This document shows, piece by piece, positions 7,914 through 16,087 of a stretch of 33,057 bases of DNA (positions are counted from its first letter, which is position 1; each line of letters starts with the position of its first letter). Position numbers and translations under genes: made by a program. The stretch covers positions 1 to 33,057 of the forward strand of contig PIVT01000045.1 in NCBI GenBank assembly GCA_003353845.1. The letters are read 5' to 3'. This stretch comes from Pseudomonadota bacterium. Lineage in GTDB: Bacteria > Myxococcota_A > UBA9160 > JADFDR01. A model generated the notes under the pieces. That model was given only the letters and a program-made list of their open reading frames with translations, was not told where the DNA came from and made no database searches.

Positions 7914-8786
7914 TCAGGCGATGAGCGAGGTCCAGGCCAGATCGATGATCATGGCCCCAAAGGTGCCCATGAGGAAAAGCAGGGAGACCAGAAACACTCG
8001 GCGGGCCGTCGCCTCGTCGCGCTGCCGGTACAGCTTGACAGCCTCGACGAAGAAACCGAGAAGCAGCGCTGAGGACACGCCAAGGTAGATTCCACCCAGC
8101 GAGGAAAACCAAGCGGGAGCCAAAGTGATGGGAATCAACGCGAGAATCCAATAGAGGATGCGGCGACGCGTGGCCTCCTCCCCGATGCGATCATGGAGCA
8201 TGGGGAAGCCCGCCTCGGCATAATCGGCCCGGCGGAACAGGGCAATGGCATAGAAATGTGGCGGCTGCCAAATGAAGATAATGCCGAAGAGCAACCAACC
8301 CAGTAGGGAGATGTGACCATCGACCGAGGCATCCGCGATCAGCGGAGCAATGGCGCCCGAAACACCGCCAACCACCACGGCAAAGGGTGTGCGCGGCTTG
8401 AGCCAGAGGGTGTAGATGAAGACGTAAAAGAGGATGGCCGCAAGCGCGATCAGCGCGGGAAGGGGCCCGACTGAAAACCACAACAGCCCGGTCCCCGCGA
8501 CACCGAGCACCAAACCGAAAAGCAAGGCGTGGGTCGCGTTGAGCTGGCCCGAAGGCAGTGGGCGTACTCGAGTACGCTCCATACGCGCATCTAAATCACG
8601 CTCGACATAGCTGTTCAAGGTGTTGGCGGCCCCGCCAGCCAGGGAAATACCCAACAGCGTTACGAGAACCACATCCAGGGGTGGCCAGCCACCAGCGGCC
8701 AGGGCCATGGCGGGAAGACCGGAGAAAAGCACGAGCGGAAGGAGCCTGGGCTTGGTCAATGCGAAGTAGTTAGCCACCACGCTCAT
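7914..8786 (-). CDS. ctaB: Protoheme IX farnesyltransferase (heme O synthase)
   Basis: 290-residue polytopic UbiA-superfamily prenyltransferase that adds a farnesyl group to heme b to make heme O, the step before heme A. The polyprenyl-diphosphate/Mg site is visible at N58-S-Y-V-E-R-D64-L-D66 followed by RMERTRVRPLPSG, and a second Asp-rich region lies near DYAEAGFPMLHDRIG. About nine hydrophobic segments are present, the normal number. The start ATG overlaps the ctaA stop as ATGA, so ctaA-ctaB are translationally coupled. The 241-bp stretch 7673-7913 downstream holds only the leader of the 3-beta-HSD-like gene. Confidence 0.97.
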   Translation of the reverse strand: MSVVANYFALTKPRLLPLVLFSGLPAMALAAGGWPPLDVVLVTLLGISLAGGAANTLNSYVERDLDARMERTRVRPLPSGQLNATHALLFGLVLGVAGTGLLWFSVGPLPALIALAAILFYVFIYTLWLKPRTPFAVVVGGVSGAIAPLIADASVDGHISLLGWLLFGIIFIWQPPHFYAIALFRRADYAEAGFPMLHDRIGEEATRRRILYWILALIPITLAPAWFSSLGGIYLGVSSALLLGFFVEAVKLYRQRDEATARRVFLVSLLFLMGTFGAMIIDLAWTSLIA

Positions 8787-9730
8787 CGGACCTCCGCCAT
8801 TCGTGTATTCGTCGAGACATTGCGCAACTCGCTCTTGCTCAATACCACCTCTCGCATCAGCGTTGCCGTGGTGAGAACAATCGTAGCAGCCGTAGCCGTA
8901 TGAAGCGCTGTTATCTCAACGGGGAGTCCCAACAACACGTCCGCCACACCCAATCCAATCTGCAGAACGACCAACCCCAACCCCAAAATTGCCAAGCGAC
9001 CCAAGGAGCCCTCTCCTCTCAAGCGCCACGCCAACAATAGATAGCCCGACAACAGCAGAAAACCATTGAGTCGATGAAACACATGCAATCCCACCATACC
9101 CGAGAAGGTCGGCGCGATCAGCTCACCATTACAGGTGGGAAAGGTGTCGCAAGCCAAACCCGCATAATAGCTGGAGACCAGGCCGCCCAAGGCCAGCTGC
9201 AATAAGAGACAGGCCGCGACACCACAGGCCAGAACCCGCACACCCAATCCCAAGCTCGGTCGCTTCCGCGGTTCCGATCCTGCTTCGAAGAGATCCCATG
9301 CCACCCACAACAAGGTGAGGCAGAAGCTATTCCCGAGAATCAGATGAGCGCTGACGGTCCAGGGAGCGAGGCGCAATAATACGGTCAAGCCACCAAAGAC
9401 GATCTGGACAGCCAAAAGTATCCACGCGAAAGCCAAGCGCGGTTTGAGCAAGCGACGCAACGAGGCTTGTCGCCACGCGAACGCAGACAAAACAGCGAGT
9501 CCGATAGAAACCAAACCCGCCAACACGCGGTGACCAAACTCAAACGCCACTTTCACGTTGATGGTTGGAATCAGCTCGCCGAAACACAAGGGCCAATCCG
9601 GACAAGCCAGACCGGCGTCGTTGGCGCGCACGGAGGCGCCCAAGACGATCAGGCAAAAGGTCACCCCCGTTAAAACGGAGAACCCGATCGCGAGCGGTCG
9701 CGCGGCATGAGAAGCACTCTTTGTATTCAT
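8783..9730 (-). CDS. ctaA: Heme A synthase (COX15/CtaA)
   Basis: 315 residues with about eight membrane helices in two homologous halves. The enzyme oxidises the C8 methyl of heme O to the formyl group of heme A for aa3-type oxidases. Conserved heme-ligand histidines occur in FGHRVLAGL, SAHLILGN, VFHRLNGFLL and ITALHTATAA. Each half has a periplasmic Cys pair in a similar context (ACPDWPLCFGELIP and ACDTFPTCNGELIAP). It is transcribed with ctaB by a 4-bp overlap. This pair shows the organism builds an a-type heme oxidase, although the oxidase subunits are outside this window. Confidence 0.97.
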   Translation of the reverse strand: MNTKSASHAARPLAIGFSVLTGVTFCLIVLGASVRANDAGLACPDWPLCFGELIPTINVKVAFEFGHRVLAGLVSIGLAVLSAFAWRQASLRRLLKPRLAFAWILLAVQIVFGGLTVLLRLAPWTVSAHLILGNSFCLTLLWVAWDLFEAGSEPRKRPSLGLGVRVLACGVAACLLLQLALGGLVSSYYAGLACDTFPTCNGELIAPTFSGMVGLHVFHRLNGFLLLSGYLLLAWRLRGEGSLGRLAILGLGLVVLQIGLGVADVLLGLPVEITALHTATAATIVLTTATLMREVVLSKSELRNVSTNTRMAEVR

Positions 9731-10057
9731 CTTCGAATTGCACCGTCGCCAATAGCGAATTGATCAGAAATGGGACCCAAGAAGGAAGCACTGCACCTTT
9801 CAAGCTTCAATCGTTGAAGGCTTGAGCGCGGTGAGTTTAACGGACTCCAGTGCAGGCACCAGCGGAAATACAAGACTAAAATCTGATGATGGAAATGTTA
9901 AAAGTGAGCAGGAATAAAGACTTCCGAGACCATTGAAGCCCTAAGGGTCTATTGATTGCCGCCGTCCGGGGCCTCTGTCAGTGGGGCGAGCTCCCGGAGT
10001 TGTTCCTGGATCCATCCCGGCAGTGGATGGACCTTTCCACCTATTCACGAATTTATC

Positions 10058-10087
10058 CGCTCATTCGTTTCCCGCTCATCCGTTCCC
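10058..10087. repeat. 15-bp tandem duplication
   Basis: Two adjacent 15-mers, cgctcattcgtttcc and cgctcatccgttccc, match at 13 of 15 positions. They lie in non-coding DNA upstream of the receiver gene. Confidence 0.6.
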
Positions 10088-10347
10088 CACACACCCAGGG
10101 GGCGAGAAAAATAGCCGTCACAAGTTTGCAAGAACACTTCCGTGGAAAGTTGCTGGCTTAGCGCCGCTTGGCTTCCACTTTGGTGCAAACGACTCAATTT
10201 CATGTCATACCTGTTAGGTAAATTACTAATAATGAAACGAAAAACACCTCGACTTCGCACTACCATTTAACCTAGTATGGATATCGAACCCGTAACAGCG
10301 AAGCCCCCCGAAGTGTCGCTGCCCTCTTCCTCTTACCTCGTACTTCC

Positions 10348-10372
10348 AAGACAAGAGTACAAGACAAGAGTA
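10348..10372. repeat. 13-bp near-perfect tandem repeat
   Basis: The 12-mer aagacaagagta occurs at 10348-10359 and 10361-10372, separated by one base, giving a 13-bp period. It lies about 90 bp upstream of the receiver gene start. Confidence 0.7.
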
Positions 10373-10462
10373 GATGCAGCGTCACACAAGAGCCGTGTAA
10401 AGATCACATGCACACTCTTCATTCGTGGTTGGCATCGCCCCCTACCCACGGAGGGAAAGTGC

Positions 10463-10900
10463 ATGGCCCGAATCCTCATCATCGACGGCGAGCAAAAACT
10501 TCAGAAGTCGCTTGCACGAATGTTGAAGGGTGAGGGATATGAAGCACACGCGGTGTTCACCGCCGAAGAAGCCATCGTACTTTTTGAAACTCATGCCATT
10601 GACGTTGTCGTCGCTCAAATTGATTTGCCGGGGCGAAGTGGCATCGAACTCGTCGAGCACATCTCTGATCGTGGCCTCGATATTAAAACCATTCTCCTCA
10701 CCGATAAGCCTTCCATGGAATCTGTGCGCGCGGCGACCTGGGCAGGCGCCTATGATTACCTCGTTCGCCCTGTCCCTCACAAAACCCTGAGTCGCGTCGT
10801 CAACTCCGCTTCCAAGGGCGACCCCCAAAAGGCCGAGGAGACCCCGTTAAAAGGCACCCCTCAAATCGCAGAACCCGCAGTAGATGTGCAAGTTGCTTAG
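10463..10900 (+). CDS. Pseudo-receiver (degenerate CheY-like) protein
   Basis: 145-residue protein consisting of one receiver-type domain (residues 2-115) and a 30-residue Pro/Glu-rich tail, with no output domain. Aligned by eye with CheY, the phospho-acceptor Asp (VVSDIxxPG position) is Gln52 in VVVAQIDLPG. The acidic pair is Asp8-Gly9, Thr80 is kept, and the conserved Lys is Arg102 (LVRP). It therefore cannot be phosphorylated in the normal way and may act as a constitutive or ligand-driven adaptor. The start at 10463 is supported by GGAGGGAAA seven bases upstream. It heads a same-strand run with an S51 peptidase and a SelO-like protein, with a 119-bp gap to the next gene. Confidence 0.85.
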   Translation: MARILIIDGEQKLQKSLARMLKGEGYEAHAVFTAEEAIVLFETHAIDVVVAQIDLPGRSGIELVEHISDRGLDIKTILLTDKPSMESVRAATWAGAYDYLVRPVPHKTLSRVVNSASKGDPQKAEETPLKGTPQIAEPAVDVQVA

Positions 10901-11019
10901 TATTTAGAGCTTCTTTCTCTTCACCGACCTCGTCACCGACCCGCCAGGTTCCAACCCCTCAAGCCCACTTGCCACACCCCTAGCCCGGCCAACTCCCCTG
11001 CCCTCGGCGAGGAGGCTGC

Positions 11020-11814
11020 ATGATGGCTCATGCTCTGCTTCCGATATGGCGATGGGCATGTTGTCGAATGAACTTCCGCAGCGTCCAGGGACGGGCATGC
11101 GAACCCTTTGAGGATCGAGCGTTGGCCAAGAACAAACAAAGACTTGTCTTCTATTCTGGAGGGCAGGAAAAGCGCAACTGGCTTCTACACGAAGAGCTCG
11201 TCACTTTGGCGACGACAAGGAAGCGCATACACATGACCTACATTCCATTTTGCTCGGAAGGTCACAACGTTTTCTATCAACGCTTCATCCGCCGTTACAA
11301 ACCCTATGGAGCGACTCACTTCGACTGCATCCCCGTCGACGACCCCACCCTCAAGCTTCGCCCAGACACCAGAAAGCGAATCTTGAATAGCGATATCATC
11401 TATCTCTCTGGTGGGAACACCTATTACTTCCTCAAGCACCTTCGACGTAGCGGGATCGACAAACTTTTACAGTCTCATGTAGCCAAAGGGGGTGTACTCG
11501 GTGGGCTGAGTGCGGGTGCAATTATCATGACACCCAATATTGGTTTGGCCGGTTACCCGACCTTTGATCGCGATGAGAACGTGGTAGGGATCAAGAATTT
11601 ACATGGTTTGAATCTGGTCAACTTTGAATTTTTCCCACACTATCGGAACTCAAAACGCTACCGCGAAGCCCTGCTGGCCTACTCCAAAAGATCAAAGGTT
11701 CCCGTCTATGCCTGCAAGGATGGGAGCGGTCTCGTGGTCCACGATGATCGTTTTACGGTGTATGGAGAGGTTTTTCTCTTCCTAAACGGCCAGATACAGC
11801 CCCTCGCCACCTAA
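11020..11814 (+). CDS. Peptidase S51-like serine hydrolase (dipeptidase E/cyanophycinase superfamily)
   Basis: 264 residues with the class I glutamine-amidotransferase-like fold of S51 peptidases. The nucleophile elbow is visible as GGLSAGA (Ser164), preceded by LSGGNTYYFLKHLRRSG, the conserved GGN substrate loop. The acidic residue of the triad probably lies in the following YPTFDRDE segment, and the His in FEFFPHYRNS. Peptidase E hydrolyses Asp-X dipeptides and cyanophycinases hydrolyse Asp-Arg polymers; which applies here is unclear. The ATG start is supported by GAGGAGG at 11009-11015. It has about 35 residues before the first strand, slightly longer than PepE. The neighbouring pseudo-receiver and SelO-like genes suggest a shared transcript. 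Confidence 0.85.
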   Translation: MMAHALLPIWRWACCRMNFRSVQGRACEPFEDRALAKNKQRLVFYSGGQEKRNWLLHEELVTLATTRKRIHMTYIPFCSEGHNVFYQRFIRRYKPYGATHFDCIPVDDPTLKLRPDTRKRILNSDIIYLSGGNTYYFLKHLRRSGIDKLLQSHVAKGGVLGGLSAGAIIMTPNIGLAGYPTFDRDENVVGIKNLHGLNLVNFEFFPHYRNSKRYREALLAYSKRSKVPVYACKDGSGLVVHDDRFTVYGEVFLFLNGQIQPLAT

Positions 11815-11895
11815 ATCCAAGATTAAAGTCTCCCGGCAAAGCCACCGATCCATTCTTGTGTAATGGTTTATCAAGGCATTGGGAGGGGGAGTTGC

Positions 11896-13755
11896 GTGGC
11901 AAACGCCAGCAGCAGTAGAGCCCGTGCGGCAAATTCGAAAGTACCGAGCTACAAGAACTACGATCGCTTCGCGAAAGTAGACGGTAGCCATCCCTTTAAA
12001 AAACAAGTGCCCGATGGATTCGTCGACTATGCAGCCCGTCGTCGACATGACGGCAAGGTCGCCTATTTCAATTTTGATCTCGCCAAAGAGATGGGTCTGA
12101 TCCCAGAGGATCACCCCGAACGACTCAACGCAGAACTACGCAAGGCCATCTTGGACACGTTCTGCATCGTCATCGTCAACGAGTACGACATCGAGAACAA
12201 AACACGTTTCCCCAAAGCCGACCTCCTTCCCAACACCTATATGGCCACCCGCTACCTCCAGTTACAGCACGTCTCTCGTCAAGGGAAAACATCAGGGGAT
12301 GGTCGCAGCATCTGGAATGGATTCATTCGTCACCAAGGCACATCCTGGGACATCTCAAGTTGCGGAACCGGCGTCACTCAACTCTGTCCAGCAACCGCAC
12401 ATTTCAATCGCCACTTCAAGACAGGAAGCGCCCTGGCCGATTACGGTTGCGGCACTGCAACCATCGAAGAAGGTCTCGGCGCTGCGCTCACGAGTGAAAC
12501 GTTCTACCACAACGGCATCGCTACTGAGCGCGTTCTGGCAGTGATCTCCACGCCCCTGGGCCAATCCATCAATGTGCGAGCAGCCAGGAATTTACTTCGC
12601 CCTTCCCACTTCTTCGGGTATCTCAAACAAGGGAACTATCAGAATCTAAAGGCCAGTGTGGATTCGTTCATCCAACGGCAAGTCGACAACGGCGAATGGG
12701 CTGGCCCGAGTAGCCAAAAATCACCTTACCCCTTTCTCGCTGAGGAGATGGCTCGCAGCTTTGCACACGTCGCGGCGGTCTTCGAAACTGAATACGTTTT
12801 CTGCTGGCTCGACTGGGACGGGGACAATATCCTGGCCGACGGTTCAATCATCGACTACGGGTCCGTTCGACAATTCGGGCTCTACCACCGAGAATACCGG
12901 TTCGATGATGAGCCGCGCTGGTCAACCACCCTGCCCGAGCAGCGCGAAAAAGCCCGCTACATCGTTCAGTGTTTTGCTCAAATTCGAGATTTCTTGGACC
13001 AGGGCAGGAAATCTCCAATTCACAGTTTCCGGCACGACCCGGTACTCAAGATTTTTGATCGTGAATTCGAGGAAGTCAAACGCCAACTCCTGCTGAAGAA
13101 AATCGGCTTCCCCGACACGGCACAAAAGGCGTTGCTTCAGTACGCACTGCCACTCATCCAGAAGTTTGAAAAGCCTTACCGCTATTTCGAACGAGCCAAA
13201 TCCTCGCGTGGCCCGGTAAAGGTGCCCGATGGCATCACTTGGAATGCGGTTTTTTGCATGCGCGACTTATTGCGTGAACTCCCCGCCCTTTACTCTGAAG
13301 ACCCGGCACTCCTTTCGGACAAGGCCTTCATCGAAATCGCCTGTTCGACCTATGCGGGACGAAAAGAACGAAAATTTACGCCCTACCGCACGCGAATGGT
13401 GCGTTCCTTTCAACGGCGATATCTAGAGTTGGTCAAAACCGCAGCAGAACATCTGGGCTGCTCCGAGACTGACCTTCTAAACCAGATTGCCGAACGTTCG
13501 TCCATTACCAATCGGGCGGACCGCGTCACCGGTGACAGCCTGACTCACGCAGCGGATAGCCTCGTCCAAAGTCGTCGACAACTGAAACCCGACCGCATCT
13601 CACACATCTTGAAAGAATTTGCGGCGCATCAAGATCTCACGCCTCCAGAAGGCGAGGACTCTTCCAAGCGCACCGCCAAATCAGCCAATGCCAAAGAAAA
13701 GAAGTTGCTGGAGAACATGATGGCGTTGGTCGACGGTCTTCGTCACGGACTCTGA
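11896..13755 (+). CDS. Divergent SelO-like (YdiU/UPF0061) pseudokinase-fold protein
   Basis: 619 residues from a GTG at 11896 that follows the strong site GGGAGGGGGAG; ordinary SelO is about 480-500. Segments align by eye with SelO, which AMPylates proteins using ATP bound in a flipped orientation. GDGR is at 134-137, and DISSCGTGVT aligns with the SelO DLxLKGxGxT glycine loop. SETFYHNGIATERVLAVI aligns with SEAMxxLGIPTTRALxxI, and the INVRAARNLLRPSHFFGY strand follows. The metal/catalytic stretch is D310-N311...I-D320-Y-G, like NTDN...IDYGP. The loop lysine of SelO appears to be Cys156. An unusual C-terminal about 200 residues (13150-13755) has no SelO counterpart I can recognise. It is third in a same-strand trio and convergent with sohB. 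Confidence 0.7.
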   Translation: MANASSSRARAANSKVPSYKNYDRFAKVDGSHPFKKQVPDGFVDYAARRRHDGKVAYFNFDLAKEMGLIPEDHPERLNAELRKAILDTFCIVIVNEYDIENKTRFPKADLLPNTYMATRYLQLQHVSRQGKTSGDGRSIWNGFIRHQGTSWDISSCGTGVTQLCPATAHFNRHFKTGSALADYGCGTATIEEGLGAALTSETFYHNGIATERVLAVISTPLGQSINVRAARNLLRPSHFFGYLKQGNYQNLKASVDSFIQRQVDNGEWAGPSSQKSPYPFLAEEMARSFAHVAAVFETEYVFCWLDWDGDNILADGSIIDYGSVRQFGLYHREYRFDDEPRWSTTLPEQREKARYIVQCFAQIRDFLDQGRKSPIHSFRHDPVLKIFDREFEEVKRQLLLKKIGFPDTAQKALLQYALPLIQKFEKPYRYFERAKSSRGPVKVPDGITWNAVFCMRDLLRELPALYSEDPALLSDKAFIEIACSTYAGRKERKFTPYRTRMVRSFQRRYLELVKTAAEHLGCSETDLLNQIAERSSITNRADRVTGDSLTHAADSLVQSRRQLKPDRISHILKEFAAHQDLTPPEGEDSSKRTAKSANAKEKKLLENMMALVDGLRHGL

Positions 13756-13774
13756 TCTCAATTCACGAGATCAG
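13752..13774. terminator. Symmetric hairpin containing both stop codons of convergent genes
   Basis: Perfect 8-bp inverted repeat ctgatctc/gagatcag around a 7-base loop. The plus-strand SelO-like stop TGA (13753-13755) lies in the left arm and the minus-strand sohB stop (13771-13773) in the right arm. Position and symmetry suggest a bidirectional transcript end. No strong T-run follows, so termination efficiency is uncertain. Confidence 0.5.
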
Positions 13775-14844
13775 TCCGCCACCTGAGGGCGTTGCAAGCG
13801 GCGCACCCAGCGCAAAAGCACTCGATCCAACGACCCTTCGGCGACATGCGCAAAGCGCTCCGAGAAGGTCTTTTTTTTCTGGTAGACAACCTCAAAAACA
13901 TCGCAGTCTTCGCTGCGCGAGACGAGGTATTCATCGCTGGTCATCAACTCATCCACCAAGGCCAACTCCACGGCCTGGGTTCCATACCAATGTTCGCCCG
14001 TCGCAACCTGTGCGATGTCGACACCAGGACGACTCTGCGAAACAAAGTCTTTAAACAATTCCTGCGTCGACTCAATGTCCTCCGTAAACTTCTCCCGACC
14101 TTTGTCCGTGTTCTCCCCGAAAAGGGTCAGCGTTCTTTTGTACTCGCCGGCCGTAATCAACTCCACATCAATATCGTTCTTCTTGAGTAGGCGGTGAAAG
14201 TTCGGGATCTGGGCCACCACGCCGATGGAGCCAACAATGGCAAAGGGCGCGGCCATCAACTTATCGGCGACACAAGCCATCATGTATCCACCGCTAGCCG
14301 CCACGGTGTCCACGCAAATCGTGAGCGGTACACCTCGGTCTCGAATTCGCTTTACCTGTGAAGCCGCTAGCCCATAAGCATGCACCAACCCCCCTGCGCT
14401 ACTCAAGCGAACGACCACTTCATCCATCGCCTCCGCCAGTGACAACACCGCGGTTACTTCCAAGCGAAAGGCCTCCACCGCCGAGGCCTTCATGTCGCCG
14501 TGAAAGTCCAGCACATACACTCGGCCAACTCTTGTCTCGGCAGCCTCAGGTTGTTTCTGGGATTTTTTTGCCTGCCGTCCCTTCTCTTTCTTTTTGCGCT
14601 TGGCTTCTCGCTCTTCTGCCTTCCAAGCCGGCTCAGGGAGCACTGCCTTGCTCAAGGCGGTTTTCATCGCCTCGATTTTCTCATTCAGGGAGTGGACCTT
14701 GATTTCACCCTTTCCCGCCTCCTTTTCAGCCTCCGCAACCTCTGCGATGCTCTGAACGATCGCTATGATCCCCATGACGATGAGCCCGATGATGGTGATC
14801 GACTTGGCCAAAAAGACGCCATACTCTGTCAGAAACTGAACCAT
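13771..14844 (-). CDS. sohB: Inner-membrane serine protease SohB (peptidase S49)
   Basis: 357 residues (E. coli SohB is about 350). There is one N-terminal membrane helix (residues about 13-33), a Lys/Glu-rich linker (75-100) and then an S49 protease domain facing the periplasm. The Ser-Lys dyad is visible as Ser184 in VDTVAASGGYMMACVADK and Lys236 in TAGEYKRTLTLFGEN. The flanking IVGSIGVVAQIPNFHRLL is strongly SohB-like rather than SppA-like. The family degrades membrane and signal-peptide fragments. Its start lies only 17 bp from that of the divergent HAD gene, so the two promoters must overlap or lie within coding sequence. The closeness to gammaproteobacterial SohB is notable. Confidence 0.95.
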   Translation of the reverse strand: MVQFLTEYGVFLAKSITIIGLIVMGIIAIVQSIAEVAEAEKEAGKGEIKVHSLNEKIEAMKTALSKAVLPEPAWKAEEREAKRKKKEKGRQAKKSQKQPEAAETRVGRVYVLDFHGDMKASAVEAFRLEVTAVLSLAEAMDEVVVRLSSAGGLVHAYGLAASQVKRIRDRGVPLTICVDTVAASGGYMMACVADKLMAAPFAIVGSIGVVAQIPNFHRLLKKNDIDVELITAGEYKRTLTLFGENTDKGREKFTEDIESTQELFKDFVSQSRPGVDIAQVATGEHWYGTQAVELALVDELMTSDEYLVSRSEDCDVFEVVYQKKKTFSERFAHVAEGSLDRVLLRWVRRLQRPQVAD

Positions 14845-14861
14845 GGAAACTCCAAGAAAAA

Positions 14862-15512
14862 ATGAGCGAACAAAACAACGACGAGTCTACCCTATTTCTA
14901 CGAAAGCATTGGATCTTCGATCTCGATGGCACACTCACCCTGCCTGTTCACGATTTTGATGCGATCCGAGCCGAGCTCGGGATTCCGCAAGGAAACGATA
15001 TTCTCGGCTGGCTGTACGCCTTGCCCGCCCAAACCGCCCGACCTCTTTTTCAGCGCTTGGACATCATCGAGACGACACTCGCGGATTCCGTTCAAGCGGC
15101 TCCGGGAGCCGTCGACTTGCTCCAAGCCCTCCACGCCCGAGGCTGCCGCTTGGGAATCCTCACGCGCAACCTGCGCAGCATCGCTCGACGTTGTCTGTCC
15201 ACGCTGGGAGTCGCGGACGCTTTCGATCCTCAGAGTATAGTGGGCCGAGAAGAAGCCAAACCCAAACCTCACCCTGAAGGAATTCTCAAACTACTGGATC
15301 ACTGGGGCGCCAACGCCTCGGATTCACTCATTGTGGGGGATTATCACTATGACCTGCTTGCGGGACGAGCAGCCGGCATCGCCACGGTCCACGTAGACCC
15401 TCGCAAGGACTACGCCTGGCCCGAATCCAGTGACCTTTGCGTGGAAAGTTTGTCTGTTGTTGACCGAGAAATCCGCAGTCTAGCCTCACGGCGCCGAGGG
15501 GAATTATCTTAG
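14862..15512 (+). CDS. HAD-superfamily phosphatase (phosphoglycolate phosphatase-like)
   Basis: 216 residues with all four HAD motifs: the nucleophile D-x-D in FDLDGTLT near residue 20, Thr in GILTRNLRS, Lys in REEAKPKPHPEGI, and Asp in IVGDYHYDLLAGRAAG. A small helical cap (residues about 30-90) makes it a subfamily I HAD like Gph or beta-phosphoglucomutase. It probably hydrolyses a small phosphorylated metabolite, with the substrate undetermined. It is divergent from sohB, only 17 bp between start codons, and convergent with the DUF3106 gene, with 2 bp between stops. Confidence 0.9.
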   Translation: MSEQNNDESTLFLRKHWIFDLDGTLTLPVHDFDAIRAELGIPQGNDILGWLYALPAQTARPLFQRLDIIETTLADSVQAAPGAVDLLQALHARGCRLGILTRNLRSIARRCLSTLGVADAFDPQSIVGREEAKPKPHPEGILKLLDHWGANASDSLIVGDYHYDLLAGRAAGIATVHVDPRKDYAWPESSDLCVESLSVVDREIRSLASRRRGELS

Positions 15513-15514
15513 GA

Positions 15515-16087
15515 CTATTCCGCTCCGCGCATCTTCACCCGAAGCGCCTCACGCTCTTCGGGTGAAAGCTGATTAAAATTTTCCCACTGCTCTCGGATGA
15601 CTTCGCGCTCTTCCGGAGTGAGTTCCTTCAAGCGTTCTTGCCGTTGCCTCAACTTCTTTCTCTCTTCAGGCGACATGGATCGATACCGCTCAAATCGCTC
15701 ATCCCAATTTTTCTGCTGTGTCGGAGTCATGTCCTGCTGCTCCTGGAAGCGCTTCCTCTTCTGCACCCGCTCTTCGGGTGGCATGTCCTTCCACTGCTTT
15801 CGCAGGCGTTCTTTTTCAGCCGCAGGCAACTCGTCCCTGTGCTCTTGATCCCTCCGATGCTTTCGGCTTTTGCTTTGCGGTTCCTTCTTCTTTTTTTCCT
15901 TCCGCGCCGCTTTCATCTCTTCGCGCTCTTCGCGCGTTAGCTTGTTCTTGCGATTCTCGTTTTCTTCATTCCGCTGAACAACCTCACCCGAAGCGTCCCC
16001 GCCTCCTCTTGCAGCCACCGTTCCAGGAAAGCTCAAGCTCACCAAAAGGGTCAAACCGATAGTAGAAAACCAAAATGCTCTGCTCAT
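15515..16087 (-). CDS. DUF3106-type periplasmic helical-repeat protein
   Basis: 190 residues with a signal peptide (cleavage near residue 26, TVAA-RG), a Lys/Glu/Arg-rich coiled segment, and then an 18-residue repeat. Four successive units begin MPPEER, MTPTQQ, MSPEER and LTPEER, followed by a partial unit starting LSPEER; an earlier degenerate unit starts LPAAEK. Each unit predicts a short amphipathic helix, so the protein is probably an extended helical periplasmic protein like those annotated DUF3106. The ATG overlaps the stop of the anti-sigma gene by 4 bp, so it is translationally coupled to the ECF operon. By analogy with Spy/CpxP/ZraP-type helical proteins it may sense or buffer envelope stress; this is inference. 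Confidence 0.85.
   Translation of the reverse strand: MSRAFWFSTIGLTLLVSLSFPGTVAARGGGDASGEVVQRNEENENRKNKLTREEREEMKAARKEKKKKEPQSKSRKHRRDQEHRDELPAAEKERLRKQWKDMPPEERVQKRKRFQEQQDMTPTQQKNWDERFERYRSMSPEERKKLRQRQERLKELTPEEREVIREQWENFNQLSPEEREALRVKMRGAE

Larger units (their letters stand above)
9731..10462. other. 732-bp gene-free stretch with short tandem repeats
   Basis: No convincing gene lies between divergent ctaA and the receiver gene. An open frame upstream of the receiver (from 10277) is in frame with it but lacks a good ribosome site and is low-complexity. Visible items are a small hairpin around 9801-9820 (aagcttcaa tcg ttgaaggctt), a 15-bp tandem repeat at 10058-10087, a 13-bp tandem repeat at 10348-10372 and an AT-rich stretch near 10209-10245 that may hold a promoter. 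The ctaA promoter must also lie here, but I cannot place it. Confidence 0.5.

Noticed and set aside
8389-8399. Partial copy (gtgtgcgcggc) of the 17-bp repeat inside ctaB
   Set aside because: Eleven shared bases inside a coding region are easily explained by chance in GC-rich DNA.
10277-10462. N-terminal extension of the receiver protein
   Set aside because: The in-frame upstream codons lie in repeat-rich low-complexity DNA and have no ribosome site; the start at 10463 has GGAGGGAAA.
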